A stretch of DNA of 35,495 nucleotides from Oligoflexia bacterium (GCA_019694515.1 JAIBBU010000010.1:1-35495), one strand, 5' to 3'; counted from the stretch's first letter, positions 7,242 through 16,100 are shown. Notes: generated by a model from the letters alone, not told the origin. Translations and numbers: made by a program.

Positions 7242-9155
7242 CTACTTCCAGCGTCGAGTCGGGGTACACACCGGAGTAGGGGTTGGTGTGCGGTGGGGCC
7301 GCGGTGTGCGTGTCGGTTTCACCGTTGGTGTTTTTCTTGGCGTCGGTGTTTTCTTGGGCGTCGGGACATATTTCGTACAGGTAGCTGTGGGCGTAACCGT
7401 AGGCTCTGGAGAGTCCGCGGCGATTGCTGTCGGAGTATATGTAGGTGGTACAGGTGTATTTGTCGCTTTCGACGTCGGGGTATTCGTAGGCGGCACAGGA
7501 GTAGCTGTGCGCGTATTAGTTGGAGTATTGGTCGGAGTGTTCGTAGGCGGCACCGGCGTGTAGGTCGAAGTGTTCGTCGGGGTATTAGTCGCCGTTGCTG
7601 TTGGCGTATTTGTTGGCGGCACAGGGGTATTTGTGCGCGTATTCGTTGGAGTATTAGTCGGAGTGTTTGTCGGCACTACCGGTGTATTCGTCGGTGTATT
7701 TGTGGGCGTGTTCGTAGGCGGCACCGGCGTGTAGGTCGAAGTATTCGTCGGGGTATTAGTCGCCGTTGCTGTAGCCGTATTTGTAGGCGGTACAGGGGTA
7801 TTTGTCCGCGTATTAGTTGGTGTATGCGTCGGTGTATTGGTCGGCACCACCGGAGTGTTCGTCGGGGTATTGGTCGGAGTATCAGTCGGCGTGTTGGTAG
7901 CCGTTGCGGTTGCCGTGTTCGTTGGCGGCACCGGGGTGTTTGTCCGTGTGTTCGTCGGAGTATTCGTCGGTGTGTTTGTTGGCACGACCGGAGTATTAGT
8001 CGGCGTATTGGTTGGGGTATTTGTCGGCGGTACCGGTGTCTTGGTCGGGGTGTTAGTTGGTGGCACCGGCGTCTTGGTCGCAGTTACCGCCGGAGTGCAT
8101 GTCGGGGTACTGGGTGGTGTTCCCGTGGGAGTAGGATTGGCGACACAGCCATGGAGCGGATCGAAGCTTCCATCGTAGCACGGCACATACTGCAATCCTC
8201 TCGTGCCTGAGGTCTCGGGACCGTACTCTTTAATTACACCGATTAGGAGCGGAGCGCGGGGTGAATTTGGGGGGCAGCTTCCTGCCACCGGGCAGGTCAA
8301 AGCTGATTGGGCCTGCAGCGAACCGTAGAGTGTGCCCAGGTTGTCAGCTCGGAAATTGTTGTCGACGTTTTCAAGCATCGCCTCGGTCCAGCAGATGAAC
8401 TGCAGAGAACTCGAGAAGGGGACTTCGCTGGTGTTCCAGAAATCGACGAACACGGAGGAGATCGGGTTTTGCATTCCGATCGCAGCGCCGAGATCTAACA
8501 AGATTAATTTACTTCCAATGGTACCCTCCGTGCCTGTCTCGGTAGCGCGGAAATCGGTGGTGACCAATGGAGCTAAGGGGGTGAAGTCCTGATTGGGGCC
8601 GCTTACGAAGCTAAAGCCTCCGGAGCTGCCGAGTACTTCGCCTTTGGCACGCACTGAGCGAATTACGACGGCGTCGTCTTGATCAACGCGGCGGCCGTTG
8701 GTGATGCGGTAGCTTCCGGTCAAAAAATTGTAAGAAATCGCACGGTTGTAGCTGTTGATGGGGTATCCGACTACGAATCCTTGATTACAGGGCGGATGCT
8801 GCGAAGTTACATCGATGATCCCGGTTTCATGCGGTGTAAGCTGGATATTTCGGTCCAGCTTGGCGCAGAAGTTTGTAACATGCGGCACTCCTGGACAGAC
8901 GTAATTATAGTGAAAGGTTACATCGGTGGAGCCGTAGTTCGTGATTCTAAGTTGCGTCGCGGTTTGTTGACGGATGTCAAAGATCGGGAAAACCAGCAAG
9001 GTGCCCAGCGTTCTTCCGAAAGCATCCGGCGGGGCGATCGTCGCGGCCGAGTCGGGCTCGACTGATGGAGCAGAAATAGAAAGCGGCCCCGCCCACGCTA
9101 CCGAACTCAGGAAACACAAACCTAAAAGGACAATTCCCCTAACACTAGTTCGCAT
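7242..9155 (-). CDS. Secreted protein with long PTNTP-repeat tail and basic C terminus (paralog 2)
   Basis: A 637-residue protein with signal peptide [22 protein letters not shown] and a good ribosome binding site (AGGAGTT) just upstream of the ATG. Residues about 35-345 are the same domain as in the 4703-6196 protein, with conserved cysteines in [15 protein letters not shown] and [11 protein letters not shown]. The repeat tail (about 350-590) is more than twice as long as in paralog 1 and is built from higher-order units of 46 and 57 residues. The C terminus is Lys/Arg/His/Pro-rich ([12 protein letters not shown]), unlike the Cys-rich end of paralog 1. The family is not recognised. A surface-exposed or cell-wall-spanning protein is the most likely reading; duplication of a common ancestor is clear. 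Confidence 0.75.
   Translation of the reverse strand: MRTSVRGIVLLGLCFLSSVAWAGPLSISAPSVEPDSAATIAPPDAFGRTLGTLLVFPIFDIRQQTATQLRITNYGSTDVTFHYNYVCPGVPHVTNFCAKLDRNIQLTPHETGIIDVTSQHPPCNQGFVVGYPINSYNRAISYNFLTGSYRITNGRRVDQDDAVVIRSVRAKGEVLGSSGGFSFVSGPNQDFTPLAPLVTTDFRATETGTEGTIGSKLILLDLGAAIGMQNPISSVFVDFWNTSEVPFSSSLQFICWTEAMLENVDNNFRADNLGTLYGSLQAQSALTCPVAGSCPPNSPRAPLLIGVIKEYGPETSGTRGLQYVPCYDGSFDPLHGCVANPTPTGTPPSTPTCTPAVTATKTPVPPTNTPTKTPVPPTNTPTNTPTNTPVVPTNTPTNTPTNTRTNTPVPPTNTATATATNTPTDTPTNTPTNTPVVPTNTPTHTPTNTRTNTPVPPTNTATATATNTPTNTSTYTPVPPTNTPTNTPTNTPVVPTNTPTNTPTNTRTNTPVPPTNTPTATATNTPTNTSTYTPVPPTNTPTNTPTNTRTATPVPPTNTPTSKATNTPVPPTYTPTAIAADSPEPTVTPTATCTKYVPTPKKTPTPRKTPTVKPTRTPRPHRTPTPTPVCTPTRRWK
7440..8130 (-). 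repeat. Coding minisatellite in paralog 2 (171-bp higher-order unit)
   Basis: Besides the short PTNTP units there is a longer period. The segment beginning TAGGTCGAAG at 7561 recurs at 7732, exactly 171 bases (57 codons) later, with few changes, and a related 138-base (46-codon) unit follows. This indicates recent in-frame amplification. The open frames read on the opposite strand are low-complexity artefacts. Confidence 0.8.
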
Positions 9156-9204
9156 AACTCCTATCCCAAAACAAAGCAGCCGATAACCAAGCGAGTCAGG
9201 ATAG

Positions 9205-9243
9205 AGTCAAGCAGATTTCCCGCCGTTTGGAGAGCCCCAACTT
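9205..9243 (-). promoter_or_regulatory. Conserved block and -35-like site upstream of PTNTP paralog 2
   Basis: On the minus strand TTGACT occurs at 9205-9210, and the sequence beyond it (to 9241) aligns without gaps to 6247-6283 upstream of paralog 1. A matching -10 is less clear; GTTATC or TTATCG at 17-18 bases is poor. This probably marks a shared regulatory element retained after duplication. Confidence 0.45.
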
Positions 9244-9379
9244 TTAGGATTAGGAATTTTGTGCGGGTTTCCCTGATGCGCGAACTTTACCGGCGAGGTG
9301 TGATTATTCACGCGCACGACTGCGAAGGTGTCTTAAGAGATTCAGCTCTGGAGCTGAGGTTTCAGAATCAGCGTCGCCT

Positions 9380-10939
9380 TTAGGAGGTTTGCCGTAAATT
9401 GCTGGGGGCTGTAGGTGCGGTGTTATCGCCACTGCACGGATACGCCCCGATATATGTTTGATTCTGTGAGCAGGCTGGTGAACCAGCCGCTAGTCTAATC
9501 ATCGGCCGGGTCTCCCCAAAACTATCGGTGATAGTGGTGAAGGTTAAGAGTGGATCTACAACGGTGGAATTTGAGTCATGTGGCGCTACTACTGATTTCC
9601 ACCCGCTAAGGCTCTGTCCGCAGATCGAGGGCGCTAATGCGGGAATCCAGAAGAGATTGTTGTTCCCTTCGTAATGCGCCTGGATTGCCGAGGGAGTACT
9701 GGAGTCACAAAGCATGATCGAGTTTAGAATCGGATAGCCATCGTTGCTGGGGGTAGGTCTTGCCAGAAGGTTGTTGGTAAAGCGGATCTTTCCGTGATCC
9801 GCATCCTTAATCGAAGTCATAAACGCGGCGGCGCAATGCCCTGCCACGTCGGTGTAGAAGGTGTTGTGATCAAAGATCGTGGGCAGCGTCAAGCCGTTAC
9901 TTACTCGGATTATATTGCTGCCATATTCATTCCAATCGAAGCAGCCGCTTGACCAGTAGATGTTGTTATAGAATTCGTTGCCCTCGCCGATTGATTGATG
10001 ATTGATGGCGAGCCCATGCTTTGCGCGCACGATATTGTTGCGGTAAACATTGCCAGAATCCTGCTTGTATCCGATCGTTCCAGAAGTTAGCGGCATGGCG
10101 CCGCGCCCGGCGATATCAGTTTCGACGTAGTTGTTAATGATTTGATTGTCGCTACCGTCATCTCGGAGCCAAAGGCCGGCCGCTCCGCCTAGCGAAACGA
10201 AGCGGTTGTTTTGTACCGTGTTCCCTCTGGCACATCGCAGATAGGTGTTGATTGTGGCGCCGCCGCCGCTTTCGGTGAAGGGGTTGTTGCTGGTGAAAAT
10301 ATTATCTGAAATCGTGATGCTTGTTACCGGGCATCGTGACTCCGTCACGCCATTAGTGGTAATGGGGCGGGGACAAGCACCTCCCCGGAAGTCGAATAGC
10401 GGACTATCGTTCTGGGCCTTCCCGATCACGGTATTATGGGTGAAGGTAATGCGCTGCGGGGGGCGATAGGTATTGGTCGAACAGCTATCCTGATCGAAAA
10501 CTCTGCCGCCGCTCATCTTGCTGTAAGTCACGGTGAAGTCGGTGATTCCATCCATGGCGAGATAGTTTAAGGAGCCCGACACGTCCTCGAACTGCACATG
10601 ATCGATCAGAATGTTGGAGGAGCCTGCCCCAGAAAAAGCACCGACTCTGGCGTATAAGATTTTTACCTGACTTCTACCCGCGATGTTAATGCCGGACACA
10701 AAATGAATCGCCCCGGTGGTTGGATTTCGGCCATCAATGATGATGGGATTCTGTGCGCTGCCATTGGCAGTCACATTCAGACAGGTGGCACCGCCGCTAG
10801 GAAGATCGGTGGTTAATCGATATTCGCCGGGCTGAGAGATATTCATGCAGCCTGAGAGCGCCTGGTATGCCAATGCGGCCGGGGGATAAAAGAGTATGGT
10901 GATGGTAAGTACTAGCAATAAAGAGGTGGTAACCTTCAT
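9380..10939 (-). CDS. Secreted right-handed beta-helix protein
   Basis: A 519-residue protein with a clear signal peptide (MKVTTSLLLVLTITILFYPP...ALA). The body shows short repeated strand-turn units typical of parallel beta-helix (pectin-lyase-like) proteins: GITDFTVTYSKMSGG, RITFTHNTVIG, SITISDNIFTSNN, NTVQNNRFVSLGG, NQIINNYVETD and VYRNNIVRAKHG. Such folds are used by polysaccharide lyases, hydrolases and passive surface proteins; no specific catalytic motif is evident. The last residues (TAPTAPSNLRQTS) look like the start of a fibronectin type III domain that then stops, so the C terminus may have lost a domain. It has its own upstream region and reads in the same direction as the PTNTP paralogs. 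Substrate unknown. Confidence 0.8.
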   Translation of the reverse strand: MKVTTSLLLVLTITILFYPPAALAYQALSGCMNISQPGEYRLTTDLPSGGATCLNVTANGSAQNPIIIDGRNPTTGAIHFVSGINIAGRSQVKILYARVGAFSGAGSSNILIDHVQFEDVSGSLNYLAMDGITDFTVTYSKMSGGRVFDQDSCSTNTYRPPQRITFTHNTVIGKAQNDSPLFDFRGGACPRPITTNGVTESRCPVTSITISDNIFTSNNPFTESGGGATINTYLRCARGNTVQNNRFVSLGGAAGLWLRDDGSDNQIINNYVETDIAGRGAMPLTSGTIGYKQDSGNVYRNNIVRAKHGLAINHQSIGEGNEFYNNIYWSSGCFDWNEYGSNIIRVSNGLTLPTIFDHNTFYTDVAGHCAAAFMTSIKDADHGKIRFTNNLLARPTPSNDGYPILNSIMLCDSSTPSAIQAHYEGNNNLFWIPALAPSICGQSLSGWKSVVAPHDSNSTVVDPLLTFTTITDSFGETRPMIRLAAGSPACSQNQTYIGAYPCSGDNTAPTAPSNLRQTS

Positions 10940-11112
10940 GAGCCGTCCGGACTTTTGTTGTTTGAGCTGTCAATGCGGGTAATGCCAGAGAGAGCTACAA
11001 TCTGGACAAACTCGATAACACCCGCAGAGCTCCTAATCTTCTATCGGCGGGAGTTTGGGGCAAATTGAACGTAACCTTGGAGTAGAACTGCTAAGAATAA
11101 CTCGCAGGCAAA

Positions 11113-11523
11113 TTACCTGTTCCCCTGGTATCTGGGTGCTCTGTTTCCGCGATATTCCTCTCCGGCGATTCCCGCCGCTACCTTACCAGGCGCGCCAATG
11201 ACTGCCTTTCCGGCCTCTTTTACGGCTCTGCGTTCTTCTGGGGGCAGAGCCTGGGTGGCATCCAGCTCATAACCGGCGAGCCCGGCGGCCCCCTGGCCGA
11301 GCTTATAGATGGCGTAGGGAGGGAAGAGAATCGCGGCCCCGATTTCTCCGATGCCATCGCCGTAAACCACATCTTTTCCAGCTTCATTTAGCAGCGCTTG
11401 TGCCTCCTCCTGGTTCTTTGGTTGGGGCGGCAGAGGGTCGGGTTTACTCTTCTCACGCAGAATTGGGGCGCAGCCGATAAGAGAAATGTTAACGAGCGCG
11501 GCAGTAAGGGTGCGAAAAAACAT
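11113..11523 (-). CDS. Small predicted lipoprotein of unknown function
   Basis: 136 residues with an N-terminal hydrophobic segment and lipobox LIGC (C18). Mature parts: a Pro/Lys-rich stretch (SKPDPLPPQPKNQEEAQ), a Gly/Ala-rich hydrophobic centre (GEIGAAILFPPYAIYKLGQGAAGLAGYELD) and a basic Arg/Gly/Asn tail. The centre could insert in or lie on a membrane. It is divergent from the TonB-dependent receptor gene, 64 bases away. The family is not recognised; only membrane anchoring can be suggested. Confidence 0.6.
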   Translation of the reverse strand: MFFRTLTAALVNISLIGCAPILREKSKPDPLPPQPKNQEEAQALLNEAGKDVVYGDGIGEIGAAILFPPYAIYKLGQGAAGLAGYELDATQALPPEERRAVKEAGKAVIGAPGKVAAGIAGEEYRGNRAPRYQGNR

Positions 11524-11587
11524 ACTTCTCTCAGTACATCGTGCAGGTTAGCCTTTTTTTTGTCAGGTCTATTATAGCGTATAAGCC

Positions 11588-13582
11588 ATGCTTCGACGAA
11601 TACTTCCTCTCCTTTCCATTGGATTTTTAGCGCTGCAACCTTTCGCAGTTCTAGCCCAAACCGCCCAGGAACTTGCGGGTCTTTCCCTCGAACAGCTAAT
11701 GGAGGTGCAGGTTACCTCATCATCCAAGACACCGATCTCGCTGTCGAAGGCGCCCGGCAATGTCGAGGTGATTACGCGTGATGACTTAAAGCGTTTTGGA
11801 TATCGCAAAGTCTCGGAGGCCTTGCAGCGCATCGTCGGCTTTAACATCTATTCGCTGCAGTACGACTTCGCTTTCATTCGCGGATTTTCGGTGCCCGGTG
11901 ATTTTAACACGCGCATGCTGCTGCTGATTGATGGTCATCGCACTAACGATAACAACTTTCACCAAGGTTTTATCGGCGATGAGTTTCCGGACAGTTTTGA
12001 GAATATCGAGCGCATCGAGGTTTCTAAGGGGCCGGGTTCGGCCGTCTGGGGTACCAATGCCATGCTGGCAGTGATTAATGTGGTGACACGGAAGCCGGAG
12101 CAAATCGGCAAGGCTGAAGCGAGCTATGAGTACGGATCGCATAATCGATCGAAGGGCTTCGTGGCGACCGCGGGGCAGGAAGGCAAACTGTCATATTCTT
12201 TGAACGGCTCTTATCTTGATTCTGACGGCCAAGCATTTTTGAGATTACCAAATACTAAGGGCGGAACAGACGATCTGATCATTAAAGATAACGATCAGGA
12301 GTATGCACATCGAGTGTCAGGAACCTTCGACTACGGAGATGTGCGGCTAAATGTCGCGCACGGGGAGCGTCAGACTCAGGTGCCCTACGGATTTTTTGGT
12401 GTGATTCAGGAAGATGGCGGTAACATCTATTCCGATGATTACACCCGGGTCGATTTGAGCGTCGACACGCTCATCGACAAAGAGCTCGATGAGCATTTTG
12501 CAGCGCGCTTTTATTACGATGATTGGGGATTTGACGGTGATTACATTTATGCCGGAGAGGAGCAAGGATCGCGGCTGGTGAATTCGGATAAGGGGGTATC
12601 AGAGCTTTACGGTTTTGAGCTGCGCTATTCGCGTGAGCTTCTGGACTGGCTGTCGATGGTGGTTGGAGCGGAGGCGCAGGACAATTACAAGCTCTCGATC
12701 TTGAATTTCTACCGTGATCCGCAGAGCCCCAACTTCATTACTGCGCGTGAGCCGTATCAGCTCTATTCATATTACACCGAGCTACACTTCGGCCTCGCTG
12801 ATAATTTAGAACTAATCGGCGGCGTGCGCGGCGATATCTATACCAATCAAGACAACTCTGCAACGCCTCGGGCTACATTGATCTATAATCCGTTCGAAGA
12901 CTCGACGCTGCGCTTGATGTATGGCGAGGGCTATCGCGTCTCTTCCAATTTTGAACGCAATTACGCTGACAGCGTGGCGACGATCGCTAATCACGACCTG
13001 AATCCCGAACAGATCAGAACTACAGAGGCAAGTTGGCAGCAGAAGATCGCGGAGGGTGTGCAAGCAACGCTGAATGTCTATTACTACACTTTTAGCGATC
13101 TATTGGTGCAGACCCAAAATGCCGACGGACTTTTCCTGTTCGATAATTCAGACGCCGATGCCTATGCCAAGGGAGCAGAGCTCTCCTTGCTGGCCCGGTT
13201 GGGTGGAGGGTTGAGCGCTTACGGCGGGATTACCACCTTTGAGACCCGGCAGGCAGGAGAACGGCTCCCGGCTTCACCGCGGGTGCTGGCAAATGCCGGC
13301 GTGTCGGTGCCGCTCTGGGATAATACGTTTTTTGTGAGTCCCGAGATGCGCTATGTCGGATCGTCCAATGGCTTTTCCCCCGGAGAAGAGGTCGACAGCT
13401 ATTTCTCGGCCAATCTAAATATCTTAACCAAGCCCTTCGGAGATGATATCGAACTTTCGGGCGGAGTTTACAACCTTTTTGACGAAGACTATTCGCTACC
13501 GGCCGGGCCCGCGACACCCTATGACTCGCATCCTCAGGATGGCAGAACCTTTAGGGCGCAGGCGCTATTTAGGTTTCGGTAG
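11588..13582 (+). CDS. TonB-dependent outer-membrane receptor
   Basis: 664 residues: signal peptide (1-23, ending AVLA), then a plug domain (about 45-160) with SKAPGNVEVITRDDLKRFG, LLLIDGHR and the hallmark IERIEVSKGPGSAVWGTNA...INVVTRK. A beta-barrel rich in alternating aromatic strands follows to the C terminus (GGVYNLFDEDY near the end). It would import siderophores, cobalamin, nickel or glycans using TonB-ExbBD energy; no tonB/exb or cognate lipoprotein is nearby, so the substrate is unknown. The chain ends FRFR rather than with the usual terminal Phe. The start is at the ATG preceding the signal peptide. The tail faces an intergenic repeat cluster. Confidence 0.9.
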   Translation: MLRRILPLLSIGFLALQPFAVLAQTAQELAGLSLEQLMEVQVTSSSKTPISLSKAPGNVEVITRDDLKRFGYRKVSEALQRIVGFNIYSLQYDFAFIRGFSVPGDFNTRMLLLIDGHRTNDNNFHQGFIGDEFPDSFENIERIEVSKGPGSAVWGTNAMLAVINVVTRKPEQIGKAEASYEYGSHNRSKGFVATAGQEGKLSYSLNGSYLDSDGQAFLRLPNTKGGTDDLIIKDNDQEYAHRVSGTFDYGDVRLNVAHGERQTQVPYGFFGVIQEDGGNIYSDDYTRVDLSVDTLIDKELDEHFAARFYYDDWGFDGDYIYAGEEQGSRLVNSDKGVSELYGFELRYSRELLDWLSMVVGAEAQDNYKLSILNFYRDPQSPNFITAREPYQLYSYYTELHFGLADNLELIGGVRGDIYTNQDNSATPRATLIYNPFEDSTLRLMYGEGYRVSSNFERNYADSVATIANHDLNPEQIRTTEASWQQKIAEGVQATLNVYYYTFSDLLVQTQNADGLFLFDNSDADAYAKGAELSLLARLGGGLSAYGGITTFETRQAGERLPASPRVLANAGVSVPLWDNTFFVSPEMRYVGSSNGFSPGEEVDSYFSANLNILTKPFGDDIELSGGVYNLFDEDYSLPAGPATPYDSHPQDGRTFRAQALFRFR

Positions 13583-13665
13583 AGCCAGCACCAGAGGAAC
13601 GTTCCCTCGATCCTTGCGAAAGCAACTGTTGTACTCGCTAAGATACATGGGGTCGTTTGGATCGC

Positions 13666-13720
13666 AACTGTAGCTGTCACATATTTCTGGAACGAAATTC
13701 GTTTCTTTTCGCGCGCTTCT
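13666..13720 (-). repeat. Short repeat unit, inverted copy
   Basis: Minus-strand reading GAAATATGTGACAGCTACAG resembles the unit at 13961 (GAAATATGTAACAGCTACAG). It directly precedes the inverted-repeat-bounded element at 13721, the same arrangement as at 6759-6800. Confidence 0.5.
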
Positions 13721-13929
13721 GTCATTGCGAGCGAAGCGAAGCAATCCCTACCATTATGTCGAAGGAGGCTCTGTCCCTTGGTAATTGCAAAAGTTTCTTA
13801 CAAGCACACAAGCCACGGCTGGTGACTGGGAATTGCGCAGAAAATTCTCCTAGCTTCTTCAATAGAGCGTCAATTTCGACTTAAAGTTAGGGTTTGCTTC
13901 ACCCTCGACAAGCTCGGGTTCGCAATGAC
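13721..13929. repeat. Intergenic inverted-repeat element, type B/C (copy B)
   Basis: A 209-base element. The left end is GTCATTGCGAGCGAAGCGAA; the right end, read in reverse, is GTCATTGCGAACCCGAGCTT followed by GTCGAGGGTGAAGCAA, a longer tip containing an extra hairpin. The interior (GTCGAAGGAGGCTCTGTCCC, AAAAGTTTCTTAC, CGACTTAAAGTTAGGG) aligns in the same orientation with 23801-24008 and, inverted, with 33045-33130. No coding capacity is evident. Confidence 0.8.
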
Positions 13930-13950
13930 AGAGCCGCGCATAAAGGCAAG

Positions 13951-14075
13951 TATTTCGTCGTCGAAATATGTAACAGCTACAGTAAGGGCAGAAAATCCGT
14001 TCTCGAATTATGTGACTCGCACAGCCATGACAAGAATTTCATCCTTGCACTACGTGATTCGCTGCCTCAGAAGAT
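13951..14075 (+). repeat. 42-bp tandem units
   Basis: Three head-to-tail units starting TCGAAATATGTAACAG (13961), TCGAATTATGTGACTCG (14003) and TTGCACTACGTGATTCG (14045), spaced exactly 42 bases (14 codons). They are divergent copies of the TGTCCTCGAATTGCGTAACT unit. The last unit runs into the 3' end of the Cys-rich protein gene. Confidence 0.65.
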
Positions 14076-14612
14076 CCGTAGTCCGCAGCTGCTCGAACAG
14101 TTGGTAGAAAGACAGGCACTTTCGCATCCGATCTGTCCAAGCCCGGAATTTCTTCCGCGAATTCCTAAGCGGCAGCGCCGTTGGCAGGTGTAACGTTCCT
14201 CGTCGCGGCAGCGCTTGCAGCGCAGATTTCCCGGATCAAGAGCCTCAGAGGCGATGTCTGAAGGGTATGCTTTCTCGCAGCGTTCCTGGAGGCAGCTCCG
14301 TCTGCAACGCAGCGCTGATTCTGAGGAGCCCGATCCGCACCGTTTAGCGCAGAGGCTGGACTCAAATTCAATGCAGGTGAGAGCTTCGTCAGCTGAGCGT
14401 ACCTGCTCCGCTTCGCGCACCTGCTCCTTGACGCATACTTTTGCCAAACATTCGTCAGAGCAGCGGTGGAATTCAGCATCAAAAAGGGTGCGGCATTCCT
14501 CGTGGCAGTCGAGCTGGTGCTTTTTGGTGCAGGTGGGGAGGGGGTCATCTGCAAAAGCTAGTGCGCCAATGGTAAAGGCACAGAGCAAGAAGCAATTACG
14601 TAAGATTGACAT
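14067..14612 (-). CDS. Secreted protein with three six-cysteine modules
   Basis: 181 residues with signal peptide MSILRNCFLLCAFTIGALAFA. The mature part contains 20 cysteines, 18 of them in three copies of one spacing: C-x7-C-x3-C-x10-C-x3-C-x4-C (first two copies identical in spacing, third with x15 in the middle). Example landmarks are CHEEC/CSDEC, CAKRC/CRRSC and CQRRC/CESAC. Each module has two CxxxC motifs, which in known proteins form disulfide-linked helical hairpins. The family is not recognised. It starts 3 bases after the stop of the HerA-like ATPase gene and is probably co-transcribed. A disulfide-stabilised periplasmic or secreted protein is inferred. Confidence 0.7.
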   Translation of the reverse strand: MSILRNCFLLCAFTIGALAFADDPLPTCTKKHQLDCHEECRTLFDAEFHRCSDECLAKVCVKEQVREAEQVRSADEALTCIEFESSLCAKRCGSGSSESALRCRRSCLQERCEKAYPSDIASEALDPGNLRCKRCRDEERYTCQRRCRLGIRGRNSGLGQIGCESACLSTNCSSSCGLRIF

Positions 14613-14615
14613 TGA

Positions 14616-16085
14616 TCAATACCGGCTGCTGCGTCTGCTGCCTCCGAGCAATGAACCCATTACCCCACGCAAAATTTCACGCCCTAACTGTGAGCCGACT
14701 GTCCGCACGGTGCTCTTGACGAAGGCCTCCACGAAACCCTGCCGTTGCCGACCCGGAGCGCGGGGTTCAGCTGCGCGTGTTGTCGAGGAGATGGTGGAAT
14801 TGTTCTGTTGCTCCTCTGCGCGGACTTTAAGCCGCTCATAGGCCGATTCACGATCCACGACACGTTCGTACTGACCGAATACCGGCGAGCGCTGGATGAT
14901 GCCTTTGCGTTCGTCCGGCGAGATCACGCCGAGGCGGCTTTGGGGCGGGTATACAAGGGCGCGCTCGACGTTAGTCGGAATGCCTTGATCGTCGAGCACC
15001 GAAATAAGCGCCTCGCCCACTCCTAATTCGGAGATCACCTTTTCTACGTCGACAGATCCATCCGAGCGGAAAGTTTGGGCCGCCGCTTTGACGGCTTTTT
15101 GATCCCGCGGTGTGAAGGCGCGCAGCGCATGTTGAAATCGGTTCCCCAGCTGGCCCAGCACGGTGTCGGGGACATCTAACGGATTTTGGGTGCAGAAATA
15201 TACTCCCACGCCCTTGGAACGAATTAGACGCACGACCTGCTCGATCTTTTCCAGCAGCGCCTTGGGGGCCTCGTTGAAGAGCAGATGAGCTTCATCGAAG
15301 AAGAAAACCATCTTGGGCCGCTCGAGATCTCCGCACTCGGGCAGATTTTCGAAGAGCTCGGCCATGAGCCACAACAAGAAAGTGGCATAGAGACGTGGAT
15401 GCTCCATTAATTTGTCCGCCGCCAGGATATTGATAAAGCCCCGGCCTTCGTTGTCGCGGCTCATCAAATCGTGAATGTTAAGCGCCGGTTCACCGAAAAA
15501 TTTATCGGCGCCCTGTTCGCCTAGTGTAAGGAGCCCGCGCTGGATCGCGCCGATCGTGGCGGTCGAAATATTTCCGTACTGGGTGGTGAAATCTTTGGCA
15601 TTGTCGCCGACATGCTGCAAAACCGACTGCAGATCTTTGAGATCGAGAATGAGCAGCCCATTGTCATCCGCAATCTTGAAAACGATATTGAGTACGCCGG
15701 TTTGGGTTTCGTTCAGATCGAGCAAGCGCCCCAGCAGCAGCGGTCCCATGTCAGATACGGTGGCGCGTGCAGGATGCCCCTGTTCGCCCAGCACATCCCA
15801 AAAAGCGACTGGATAAGGCTTAAACTGAAAGGTCGCTAGCCCGAGCTCGGCGGCGCGATCTTTAATCTTGGCGCTGTCGCCGGCCGCGCTAAGACCGGCC
15901 AGATCGCCCTTTATGTCAGCCATGAATACCGGTACCCCCATGCGCGAGAGCCCCTCCGCCAGGACGCGCAGCGTGACGGTCTTTCCTGTGCCAGTGGCGC
16001 CGGCAATTAAACCGTGACGGTTAGCCATGCGGGCGCGTAGTTCAATCGGGGTTTTTCCTTTAGCGACAAAGAGAGCGGTATCCAT
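14616..16085 (-). CDS. HerA/YjgR-like DUF853 P-loop ATPase
   Basis: 489 residues from the ATG at 16083-16085; 16097 (ATG) and 16100 (TTG) are in-frame alternatives, and the chosen start best matches family N termini. Walker A is GATGTGKT (29-36) in the conserved context [20 protein letters not shown]; Walker B is [13 protein letters not shown] further family signature is [25 protein letters not shown]. It belongs to the DUF853 (E. coli YjgR) branch of HerA/FtsK-type hexameric ATPases, whose role is poorly defined; DNA translocation or repair is suspected. Family members usually reach about 500 residues, so this one is complete. No nuclease such as NurA lies next to it; the only close partner is the downstream Cys-rich secreted protein. 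Confidence 0.85.
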   Translation of the reverse strand: MDTALFVAKGKTPIELRARMANRHGLIAGATGTGKTVTLRVLAEGLSRMGVPVFMADIKGDLAGLSAAGDSAKIKDRAAELGLATFQFKPYPVAFWDVLGEQGHPARATVSDMGPLLLGRLLDLNETQTGVLNIVFKIADDNGLLILDLKDLQSVLQHVGDNAKDFTTQYGNISTATIGAIQRGLLTLGEQGADKFFGEPALNIHDLMSRDNEGRGFINILAADKLMEHPRLYATFLLWLMAELFENLPECGDLERPKMVFFFDEAHLLFNEAPKALLEKIEQVVRLIRSKGVGVYFCTQNPLDVPDTVLGQLGNRFQHALRAFTPRDQKAVKAAAQTFRSDGSVDVEKVISELGVGEALISVLDDQGIPTNVERALVYPPQSRLGVISPDERKGIIQRSPVFGQYERVVDRESAYERLKVRAEEQQNNSTISSTTRAAEPRAPGRQRQGFVEAFVKSTVRTVGSQLGREILRGVMGSLLGGSRRSSRY

Positions 16086-16100
16086 GGAGCAATCCATCAA

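Noticed and set aside
11551..11588. Promoter of the TonB-dependent receptor from TTGTCA and TATTAT
   Set aside because: The two hexamers are only 4 bases apart, far from the 16-18 required, and no alternative -35 fits the TATTAT.
13583..13720. Minus-strand frame ending in a protein-like peptide (PNDPMYLSEYNSCFRKDR)
   Set aside because: It has no start codon, begins inside a repeat unit and is antisense to the receptor tail; interesting but unsupported as a gene.
13894..14193. Possible 99-residue plus-strand gene
   Set aside because: It is composed of the intergenic repeat units and then runs antisense into the Cys-rich protein gene; no ribosome binding site or independent protein features.
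14215..14841. 208-residue plus-strand frame
   Set aside because: Antisense to the Cys-rich protein and the end of the HerA-like ATPase, both of which have strong features; treated as a shadow.
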